Part shown: piece by piece, positions 51,870 to 59,200 of the stretch
Layout: every line of letters starts with the position of its first letter
Numbering within the stretch: position 1 is the stretch's first letter
Assembly: GCA_031200235.1 (NCBI GenBank)
Contig: CP133595.1
Span: forward strand, 62,001 to 126,000
Direction of reading: 5' to 3'
DNA from: Cuniculiplasma divulgatum
Lineage (GTDB): Archaea > Thermoplasmatota > Thermoplasmata > Thermoplasmatales > Thermoplasmataceae
Length of the DNA stretch: 64,000 nucleotides
Notes under the pieces: generated by a model
Told to the model about the DNA's origin: nothing
Seen by the model: only the letters and a program-made list of their open reading frames with translations
Databases searched by the model: none
Made by a program: the position numbers and the translations under genes

Positions 51870-52399
51870 CCCCAAAGGGATCAGCTGCAGAAGGTATCCT
51901 GCTAAAGATGCTTCTCCAGAATGGAATAGAGGCAGAGCATGGATCCCCGTCAAGTCCAGGTGACATAGTGGTTCCACCGAATGTGATCATTGAGATAAAG
52001 GATACAAAGTCAGGGTCGTTCAGCTTCAAGCAAGCACATAAAGCCGGCCAACTAATGTCAAGGAGTGAAAGGCAGTGGAATGCCCTGAATGAAAAGAAGG
52101 AGAGGTTTCCATGGCTTGAGATCTTCTATGTTGTCAGGTTCCACAGGAAGGAGTGGAGATATTTCCATTTTCCCGACGAACCAAGTCCACTCAGGCTCAA
52201 GGAAGGCGGAGAAATAGGTGCACTTCTTCATCTGATTCTGGAAAGACAATCCCATCTTATGGATATCATGAGACCAGAACTGCCACAGGCAGAGGTAATC
52301 GAAAGCAATGGCAGGGCAACTATGAACCCCCCAGAAAATGGAAGGGCTAAAACGAATTCTAAACGAACGCAGAATAAATTACAGAAGGTGAAGAATTGA
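51866..52399 (+). CDS. PD-(D/E)XK nuclease-like protein, Holliday-junction-resolvase-like
   Basis: A 177-residue protein whose N-terminal ~110 residues match the Hjc-like pattern: GSAAEGILLKMLLQNG (helix with Glu), then GDIVVPPNVIIEIKDTKSG with the D...E-x-K catalytic strand. The C-terminal ~50 residues are polar and basic. It would cut branched DNA during element replication or recombination. Assignment is by motif only; no other resolvase is seen in the element. Confidence 0.68.
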   Translation: MTPKGSAAEGILLKMLLQNGIEAEHGSPSSPGDIVVPPNVIIEIKDTKSGSFSFKQAHKAGQLMSRSERQWNALNEKKERFPWLEIFYVVRFHRKEWRYFHFPDEPSPLRLKEGGEIGALLHLILERQSHLMDIMRPELPQAEVIESNGRATMNPPENGRAKTNSKRTQNKLQKVKN

Positions 52400-52611
52400 T
52401 AAAAAAAGCAATAAGACGGCTATGGGAACCAAACCCTGAATTTGGAGTGTATTGTGGCTTCTTTGGGATAGTTTACACGGCTGCTGCCGGGCTCACATCC
52501 TATTTTGACCCCACAAATGGTGGCATCCCATGGCTGTGCTTAGCGGCACTCATCACCCTGGGGCTGGCGGTACATCATATGGAACTGCTCAAAGGGGAGG
52601 CGAAACAATGA
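52396..52611 (+). CDS. Two-helix membrane protein
   Basis: A 71-residue protein with two predicted membrane helices (FGVYCGFFGIVYTAAAGLTSYF; GIPWLCLAALITLGLAVHH). It starts with TTG overlapping the nuclease stop (TTGA) and ends in an ATGA overlap. Unknown function. Confidence 0.6.
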   Translation: MIKKAIRRLWEPNPEFGVYCGFFGIVYTAAAGLTSYFDPTNGGIPWLCLAALITLGLAVHHMELLKGEAKQ

Positions 52612-52934
52612 GACTGGAGGAAATAATACCGACTGAACCAAAGAAAAAGAGAGAATATGATCACGCAGTCCAATGCCTGGAAGAGGCGAAGAAATCGGGC
52701 CGCAGGTTTATCCATATCAGCATGGTAGCCGGCTTGGTGCAAAGAGGGTATATTGCAGTGCACAGGGGGCATATCGACGCCCCCTCTGAATACGTGTACA
52801 TCTGGTATAATGGAGTGGAAATATACATAAGGGCCGACGAGGACCCGGTCCTCTTTGCTTTTCCACTTGAGGCGGTCTCGGAGTTTGGCGACTGTGACGG
52901 AAGCAATCCCAGCATCACATGGAGGCGTGCATGA
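52608..52934 (+). CDS. Small soluble protein, unknown function
   Basis: A 108-residue protein (MRLEEIIPTEPKKKREY...) with a helical first half and a strand-rich second (YVYIWYNGVEIYIRADED). ATG 52608 overlaps the preceding stop. Not recognised. Confidence 0.58.
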   Translation: MRLEEIIPTEPKKKREYDHAVQCLEEAKKSGRRFIHISMVAGLVQRGYIAVHRGHIDAPSEYVYIWYNGVEIYIRADEDPVLFAFPLEAVSEFGDCDGSNPSITWRRA

Positions 52935-52935
52935 C

Positions 52936-53154
52936 ATGAAAGACGACATAACAATAAAATTCACAAAGGACGAGCTCCCATATCTTCTGGAAGGTGCATA
53001 TCTCAGCTACAGGGAATATAAGGACTCACAGGATAGGTGGCCATATCCGCCGCCTGAGGTAGCCCAGGGGTGCAGCGATCAGGCGTACAAACTGTACATG
53101 AAGATAAGGAAGGTCTATGATGGTGAGAGAAAGAATGAAGGGGTGAAACCATGA
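52936..53154 (+). CDS. Small soluble protein, unknown function
   Basis: A 72-residue protein starting MKDDITIKFTKDELPYLLEGAYL, with a beta-hairpin-like start and helical rest. ATG 52936 lies just after the previous stop; longer frames begin inside that gene. Not recognised. Confidence 0.55.
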   Translation: MKDDITIKFTKDELPYLLEGAYLSYREYKDSQDRWPYPPPEVAQGCSDQAYKLYMKIRKVYDGERKNEGVKP

Positions 53155-53375
53155 CGGAAGAACACTCAGATATCAGAATTAAGATAGTTGCAGCTCTTAC
53201 TATTATTCTATTGACAATTGGAGTGATTGTTGACATTATCCTATTGAAACTGGAACCTGAATGCACTGGAATTCTAATCTTATTGTTGAGTCTTTTTTTA
53301 ATGTATGACGTAGTTTATGCTTTAATAACACATTATGAAGAAATACTCTGGAATAAAGATGGGAAGGTGAGGTGA
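53151..53375 (+). CDS. Two-helix membrane protein
   Basis: A 74-residue protein with two predicted membrane helices (IVAALTIILLTIGVIVDIILL; GILILLLSLFLMYDVVYALI) and short charged ends. Its codon use is visibly more AT-rich than its neighbours. ATGA overlap upstream. Unknown function. Confidence 0.6.
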   Translation: MTEEHSDIRIKIVAALTIILLTIGVIVDIILLKLEPECTGILILLLSLFLMYDVVYALITHYEEILWNKDGKVR

Positions 53376-53418
53376 AATCGAGATCGGAAATCCTCCTAAA
53401 TCTGTCCTGACGGTAACA

Positions 53419-53646
53419 GTGCAGATTTTCCTTGATGAGATTGATTTCCAGTTAATCGAGATATTCAGGAGAATGCCATCCAAGGGTCTGAAGGCTCACC
53501 AGATAAGAAGCATACTTGAGTATGAGGGAATTCCTCTCGGATATGGGCAGGTCAGATACAGGCTGCAGCATCTCTCCTTTATCGGCGTTGTCAGGAGAGA
53601 GAAAGGCAGCCATTTTGACCGTTATTATTTTCATGAGAATGAGTGA
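53419..53646 (+). CDS. Winged-helix DNA-binding protein
   Basis: A 75-residue protein with a winged helix: DFQLIEIFRRMPSKGLKAHQIRSIL, recognition region YGQVRYRLQHLSFIGVV, wing REKGSHFDRYYFH. GTG 53419 is the only reasonable start. It ends the non-membrane part of the operon, followed by a hairpin and a promoter region, so it may control the envelope genes downstream. Confidence 0.68.
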   Translation: MQIFLDEIDFQLIEIFRRMPSKGLKAHQIRSILEYEGIPLGYGQVRYRLQHLSFIGVVRREKGSHFDRYYFHENE

Positions 53647-53655
53647 TGATACAGA

Positions 53656-53684
53656 TGCAGATCATCCTACGCAGATGATCTGCA
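53656..53684 (+). terminator. Hairpin after the winged-helix gene
   Basis: TGCAGATCATC pairs perfectly with GATGATCTGCA (11 bp) around a 7-nt loop CTACGCA, just after the stop at 53646. It is the most stable hairpin in the element and probably ends the first operon, though a protein-binding site is also possible. Confidence 0.55.
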
Positions 53685-53708
53685 CATTATGATTGTTCAT
53701 AATTTTCC

Positions 53709-53760
53709 GCATATTTACATACCAAGGAAAACCGGATCTGACGATGCCTTTCCGTCAGAT
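53709..53760 (+). promoter_or_regulatory. Putative promoter and dyad upstream of the envelope gene block
   Basis: An AT-rich CATATTTACATA (about 53710-53721) could be the TATA region; downstream ATCTGACG (53736-53743) and CGTCAGAT (53753-53760) form a perfect 8-bp inverted repeat with a 9-nt spacer, before the GGAGG ribosome site of the gene at 53802. Confidence 0.5.
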
Positions 53761-53801
53761 GCGAAAGCGATGCAGTTCCGCTTTTCCGGAGGAAAAACAG
53801 A

Positions 53802-54971
53802 ATGAAATACAGAAGCGTAGGAGCAATAGTGCTGTTCCTCATCCTGGCTATCTTCATGGTGGCTTCCATGGGATACGTATTTTCTGCCCAGGATCAGAGT
53901 GCAGCTAACACGGGAGGCCTGAATACAGCTTCGGGCTATAGCGTGGCGAATGAGATAAGTGCGGCATGGATACTTCAGAACCACACGTACTATGCCATGA
54001 CAATAGTGGCGGACAAGGCCACCGGACAGGTAACCCTCACGGCACCCCTCGGAGTCAAAGGGTCAGTCATATACATACAGACAGACAATTCTTCGCAGTC
54101 TGCATGGAAATTACTGAACCAGAATGACCTGTACACGTACATGCAGATAGGATCCTCGAACCTTAAGGGGACCATAACTGCGGCATACATGTACTTCGGG
54201 TCCCCGGTCAATGACACGGGAACCACAGCGGTGGCGGATAAGGGAATCACCGGATACACAGTGAATACCACAATGTACTCGTCATCTGTGAACCAGCTCG
54301 GCAAGGCGGTGCAGATCCCGGCAGATGACATGCTGTTCTCGCTCCCCTCATCGACACCGCAGTATATGATACAGGTGAACGGCACAGTCGCAAACACCAG
54401 CCTTGCGGAATCCTTCACGGTGACACAGTACTGGCAGTACACAGCACACTACCCCCTTGTGACTGAGATCTTCCTCATAGCATTCGTGTTTGATGGCATA
54501 CTTGGATACCTGTTCTACAGGGCGCTCCCTGAGCACTACGGGCCGGAAGAGGACCGTGTCGTCAGGTGGCAGTCAAAGAAGGAGGCAAGGACCACATACG
54601 AAGGCATAGCGCTCCTGGGAATCACACTGATATTCCTTGGATACGCCGGAGAATTCACCCCCATATTCGGATGGGCCTCAGCCATAGCATTCCTGTCAGG
54701 ATTTGCCCTCTTCACAAACCTGCTGACAGCTGACACGCACTCACACACATACGGCAGGGCAATACTGGTAGGTTTCCTCGGGGGAGCAGCCCTTGTGGTG
54801 GTCCAGCTCTTCGTGGCATTCGGTTCGGCAGAGTATGACGCCCTGATATCGGGATACTTTGTAGCGGCACTCCAGGCATTCGTCTACATAGGAATAATGC
54901 TGGTTGTCTCCTACTTCGGCATCCTGAACACAAAGCGTGTGCACCTGAGGGAGAGGGGATCAGCGGAGTAA
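53802..54971 (+). CDS. Membrane protein with signal peptide, ectodomain and four to six helices
   Basis: A 389-residue envelope protein. Residues 1-30 are a signal peptide or anchor (SVGAIVLFLILAIFMVASMGY). An exterior beta-rich domain (30-215) is Thr/Ser/Tyr-rich with N-x-S/T sequons. The C-terminal half has one helix (PLVTEIFLIAFVFDGILGYLF), a charged loop (EHYGPEEDRVVRWQSKKEA) and about four more helices. GGAGG precedes the ATG by 9 nt. The family is not recognised. It leads the surface-protein block, so a scaffold or virion/complex membrane role is inferred. Confidence 0.72.
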   Translation: MKYRSVGAIVLFLILAIFMVASMGYVFSAQDQSAANTGGLNTASGYSVANEISAAWILQNHTYYAMTIVADKATGQVTLTAPLGVKGSVIYIQTDNSSQSAWKLLNQNDLYTYMQIGSSNLKGTITAAYMYFGSPVNDTGTTAVADKGITGYTVNTTMYSSSVNQLGKAVQIPADDMLFSLPSSTPQYMIQVNGTVANTSLAESFTVTQYWQYTAHYPLVTEIFLIAFVFDGILGYLFYRALPEHYGPEEDRVVRWQSKKEARTTYEGIALLGITLIFLGYAGEFTPIFGWASAIAFLSGFALFTNLLTADTHSHTYGRAILVGFLGGAALVVVQLFVAFGSAEYDALISGYFVAALQAFVYIGIMLVVSYFGILNTKRVHLRERGSAE

Positions 54972-54979
54972 GATAGGCC

Positions 54980-55339
54980 ATGGCAGAAGACACAGTCAGC
55001 GATGCAGAGGATGTTGAACAGACCGCATCGGCGGGCACCGACGAGGTACTCCTCCTGGTGTTCCTCGCCCTTGGCCTGGTCTTCATCCTTGCATTCGTCT
55101 TTGACTACAAACAGCTGGCCAATCTCGGTGTGGGTGAGATATCCTCCTTCCTGACGCCTGTGCAGGACCTCTTCAACAGCATCGGCAACCTGATAACAGG
55201 GCTCTTCAACGGCCTTGCAAAGGATGTATCATCAGGCATCTACGTCATCATGATAACGATGCACATCGATCCGTCCAGGGGGACAGCACTCATCCGCATA
55301 GCAGCCGTAAGGCTGCACATAATCCCGGCGGTGGTCTGA
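54980..55339 (+). CDS. Small hydrophobic protein, first membrane module
   Basis: A 119-residue protein with an acidic N-terminus (AEDTVSDAEDVEQTAS), a membrane helix (LLLVFLALGLVFILAFVFDYKQ) and an amphipathic/hydrophobic region (VQDLFNSIGNLITGLFNGLAKDVS). Its last ~30 residues look unlike the rest. The same frame continues after TGA into the next module, which is similar (see next entry and the finding). Not recognised. Confidence 0.6.
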   Translation: MAEDTVSDAEDVEQTASAGTDEVLLLVFLALGLVFILAFVFDYKQLANLGVGEISSFLTPVQDLFNSIGNLITGLFNGLAKDVSSGIYVIMITMHIDPSRGTALIRIAAVRLHIIPAVV

Positions 55340-55384
55340 ACGGTACTCGCAGATGCACCGCCAAAAACTTCAGCCGCCTCCGAT

Positions 55385-55636
55385 GTGGAGGCTGGCGCCA
55401 TTTCTTATCTCACAGTCATGCTGCTGGTAGGGATACTGGCATTCGTCTTTGACGGGCACCAGGTTGCCGCAGTGTTCGGCAATCTGTACCAGTCATTTCT
55501 TTCGGTCCCGCTTGGATTTCTCCACGGGATCTATAACTTATTGCTCTCGCTTGTGCAGTCCGTCTGGAACTACATAGCAGGCGGAGCAGCCAATATTGGA
55601 AATACAATCTACAGGAACACGGTGGGGAGGCTCTGA
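55385..55636 (+). CDS. Small hydrophobic protein, second membrane module
   Basis: An 83-residue protein (from GTG 55385) with a helix ending LVGILAFVFDGHQVAAVF, close to the LAFVFDYKQLAN of the previous gene, then a second hydrophobic stretch (LHGIYNLLLSLVQSVWNYIAGG). It is in the same frame as the preceding gene and separated only by one TGA at 55337-55339 and 45 sense bases. No good ribosome site precedes the GTG, so the two may form a single protein by readthrough or a decayed fusion. Confidence 0.55.
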   Translation: MEAGAISYLTVMLLVGILAFVFDGHQVAAVFGNLYQSFLSVPLGFLHGIYNLLLSLVQSVWNYIAGGAANIGNTIYRNTVGRL

Positions 55637-55851
55637 TGCGTATCACGCTCTTCCTTGTGGCCCTCCTCATGCTTGTGTACCTCATGGCCTCATTCTTTGG
55701 GTCAGGATACATCGGCATCGTATATGCGACTGCCCTGGGAGCATCAGCCACGGGGAGGATATCATTCCAGGGTGCATATGACATGGGTGTGGCTGTATAT
55801 GCAGCCATCATGATTGCAGCCTTCGGGCTTTCATTCAGGAGCGGGAAATGA
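55636..55851 (+). CDS. Two-helix membrane protein
   Basis: A 71-residue protein with two predicted membrane helices (LFLVALLMLVYLMASFFGSG; GVAVYAAIMIAAFGLSF). ATG overlaps the preceding TGA (TGATG). Small Gly/Ala-rich two-helix proteins of this kind are often major membrane components of virions or vesicles, but no homology is visible. Confidence 0.6.
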   Translation: MRITLFLVALLMLVYLMASFFGSGYIGIVYATALGASATGRISFQGAYDMGVAVYAAIMIAAFGLSFRSGK

Positions 55852-55952
55852 ACAGAAGGGACGAGGAGGAACAGAAGGAGGAGGCAGACCGGAGGAAATT
55901 CCTCATGGGATTTCAGGCCTTCGCCAGGTACATAACAGGAAGGTCGAGATAA
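55848..55952 (+). CDS. 34-residue charged peptide
   Basis: A very acidic/basic peptide (MNRRDEEEQKEEADRRKF...) starting in ATGA overlap and ending as TAATG into the next frame. Its precise fit between coupled neighbours supports translation; function unknown. Confidence 0.45.
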   Translation: MNRRDEEEQKEEADRRKFLMGFQAFARYITGRSR

Positions 55953-56023
55953 TGACAAAAATTAATATGCACACTGAGAGTAGACGGAGCATAATCGCTC
56001 CGCCGGGAGAGGAGGTGAAATGA
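55952..56023 (+). CDS. 23-residue peptide
   Basis: A short frame (MTKINMHTESRRSI...) between TAATG and the ATG at 56024, containing GAGGTGAAATGA that supplies the ribosome site for the next gene. It may be only a coupling device. Confidence 0.3.
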   Translation: MTKINMHTESRRSIIAPPGEEVK

Positions 56024-56281
56024 ATGGATGGGTATGATGAGGAAATACAGAGGGACATGCAAAATATAAAAGATGCCTCATTAAGAAGGCGTCTGGCATG
56101 GGTCATTGCAACGAGTTCACTCATGGCGATCTTGGAATATGCAATGATTATGATAGTTTATCCAGTGCAGGGAGACTTCTACCTGTTCTTGGTAGGCATA
56201 GGTTCAACAATTTTCGGCATAGTTCTTCTATCAGGAATTCCAGAGAAAATTGATAAAATAAGGTGGGAGGAGAATCAATGA
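56024..56281 (+). CDS. Two-helix membrane protein
   Basis: An 85-residue protein with an acidic/basic N-terminus (YDEEIQRDMQNIKDASLRRR) and two predicted helices (VIATSSLMAILEYAMIMIVY; FLVGIGSTIFGIVLLSGI). Codon use is AT-rich, like the first kilobase of the giant gene downstream. GGAGGTG is 7 nt before ATG; ATGA overlap with the next gene. Confidence 0.62.
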   Translation: MDGYDEEIQRDMQNIKDASLRRRLAWVIATSSLMAILEYAMIMIVYPVQGDFYLFLVGIGSTIFGIVLLSGIPEKIDKIRWEENQ

Positions 56282-59200
56282 ATCGTCGTTTTATTACTGT
56301 ACTAATTGCACTCCTCTTTTTTAGTTCTGTTTTTGGGATGATCTCATATATTCCATCCCATACAGCCCCCGATAGTACTGGGCATGTTGTATCTGATCTT
56401 TCACCGTTGGGAGTGACAGGAGGAACTTCAATTAGTGTAGCATACTGGACGAATGGTGCAGTATCTAACTCTGGAACAACCACAGTCAATCTACCAGTGA
56501 ATGAGAATAGCAGTGCAAATGGATATTCTTATTCAGCAGGTGCTGTGGGACAAAGTACTCCTTGGTCATTTTCAAGTGGAACTGCAACTCTCGACATAAC
56601 AACATCTTCCTTCTATTTCTATTCGGGTTCAACCATAACCTTTAATGTTGTATTTCCAGCAATGGTAGATTCTTCTGGAAACTATGTGGCCGGTACACTC
56701 GGTGCCACCCTTGGAACTTCGACTGGAACTGTCGTAGGCACATTTTCTCACGATTACGACTACGCTGGAACATCAGATGCGTATGTTGAAGCGTCTATGT
56801 CATTTGGAATTACCTTCTATTTTGCTGGCTCTCTTACTCTTGATATGACTCTTACATCACCTTCTATTGATACAGCAAATAGTCTTCAAGAAGGGTCAAC
56901 CCACACGTTGTCATCTGCTTCAACACAGATGGTTTCCTCTGAACCATCTGAAGGAGCGACCCCATTCGCTGTTGGATGGACATACGGTTCCGCAACTTCT
57001 TCTTTCATAATACCTCAATATGAGTCATCATATGATCTCGTAACTGAGAATTCAGCAAATTCTCCATTGACGGTGGCATATAATTCAAACTCCCAAACTG
57101 TTCCTTACACATTCACAGGCTCTCTTACACAAAATTCTATTACGTTTACTCCCCAGTCAGATCCGCCATCAGGTGCGACAGGAGAAGCAGCACCTTCATG
57201 GTCAGTTCAGTATTATCTTGGTTCACAGTATCAGGTCTCGTCAGCGTCTGTAACCCAGACCGCCAGTCCATCTTATAATTACACTCAAGTAAGTGGGACA
57301 ACCAATCAGGCTAACGCATCCTTCTCTTTCAGCGGAACTACTCCATCAACAGCGGTATTCATCCCTTATGAATCAAGCCAGAACTCCCTTAAAACAGACA
57401 GCACCAGCATCACATTCACGCCGACCTTCACCGTCAGCAATCCCTACTACACGTATGCACAGAATCAGTTGGTTCCCTCTTTGTCAGGTGCATCATCGGG
57501 TTCATTCACACCGTCGTCAGGAACAGCATCCCCTTCATTCACTGGGGATTCGGCAACATACACATCCTCTGCCTCACCGAGCTGGACTGTCTCCCTTAAC
57601 CTCTATGGGAATGTTGCCCCATCCGTTACAGCACCCACACTGGCATTCCAGGGCTCCGGATCAGAGGTATCCGCAACATTCACCATATCACAGCCCGATT
57701 TCTCCGGAGAGCTCCAGGATGCCGTGATCAACTGGGGAGGCAGAGCCACATCATCCTATGACAACCTGGTTCCGGGCACATACACCTTTTACTACAACTA
57801 TACCGGCACATACCAGGGGTCATTCTCCCAGACATATTCCCCCTATGTTGTTGTGACAAACGTCCCCAGTCCGGATACAAATGATCTGTCCGGGCTCATC
57901 ACAACAGGCCCATCCGCTTCATACACATTCGGTTTCTCCCTCCAGGCTACACCTTATGCCTCCGTCCTCCAGAGGGGCCAGTACATATGGCTGAACGTGA
58001 CAGGCTCCAATGTTGTGCCCACAGCGGCATCCATCGTGGTCAATGGCCAGCCTTCCCAGCCTGTGCCCCTGTATTCGCAGACCGGATCAACATACAGTTA
58101 CCGCTTCACCTCCCCGCTGTTCGGAATCCAGGTGATCACTGCGATCTGGACAATCGATCCATCAGGCCTAACCGACACCGCCACATACGAGTATGCCACA
58201 GCCCTCGTCCCCCCATATCTCGGAACCTATGTTTCAGCCCTTTACAGCAACACGGCAACCCATTCATATCAAATAACGTTATCCGGCGTCCCTTCTGGAA
58301 CAGGGTTTTATCAACAATTGCTTACAATAAATGACCCTTCAAGTTACGGAATCAACACGGCAGGCTCAAACGTGCAATTCACCGCACAAAATGGTTCATT
58401 ACTATACGCATGGGAACAGTCCATAAATAGCAGTGCTTTACAGGTCTGGGTCAAGAACTACTATGGCAATTCTGTAATTGATATGCAGGTTCTGCCTTCA
58501 TTTGAAAACTTACTTTCCGCATCTGGGTATCTCGGTAATTCAAATCCATCAACAGATAATGGAAGATATGTTTTCTATGGATATGGAAATTTCAATAACA
58601 CTTTATATCAACAAGGCTGGACTTATGATAATATACAAGGTCAGTACGGATTAAACATAAGTCGAACAAATGTAGTATTTAACGGAACAATACCAGATAA
58701 TATATTAGTTGTATATGGATGGTATTTAAGCAATGCTGCAGCAGAATATTATGGCATATACAGCGATCCAAATGTTGCTTATTATGTACAAGCGTATGGT
58801 ACAAGTGATTCATACACTATTCCAAGTGGATATGGACAAGCAATAATTGAGATTGGTGGTTATCCAGTGCAATCATCCTATGGAAGCCTTACCTCTGGTG
58901 CGTTTAATGGATACAATTCTACTTTTGGTTTTACAGGTATGAACGCTTATGAGTGGGGGTATTTTGACTATTCTAATGGTTATAAAATGTATGCTTCGAG
59001 TACAGGATTTAATTACAATGATAACGCAGTACCACTTATAACAAATACAACTCCATTACAACATAATTCTACAATGGATAGGTTTGTCATTGGAAGTAAT
59101 TTTGATTCTGAATCTGGAAGAGTTGCAGACTTAAAATATGTTATTCTTATTGAAACACCTCCATCAATGCCCACCTTCACCATCGGCACAGGAAGCATAT

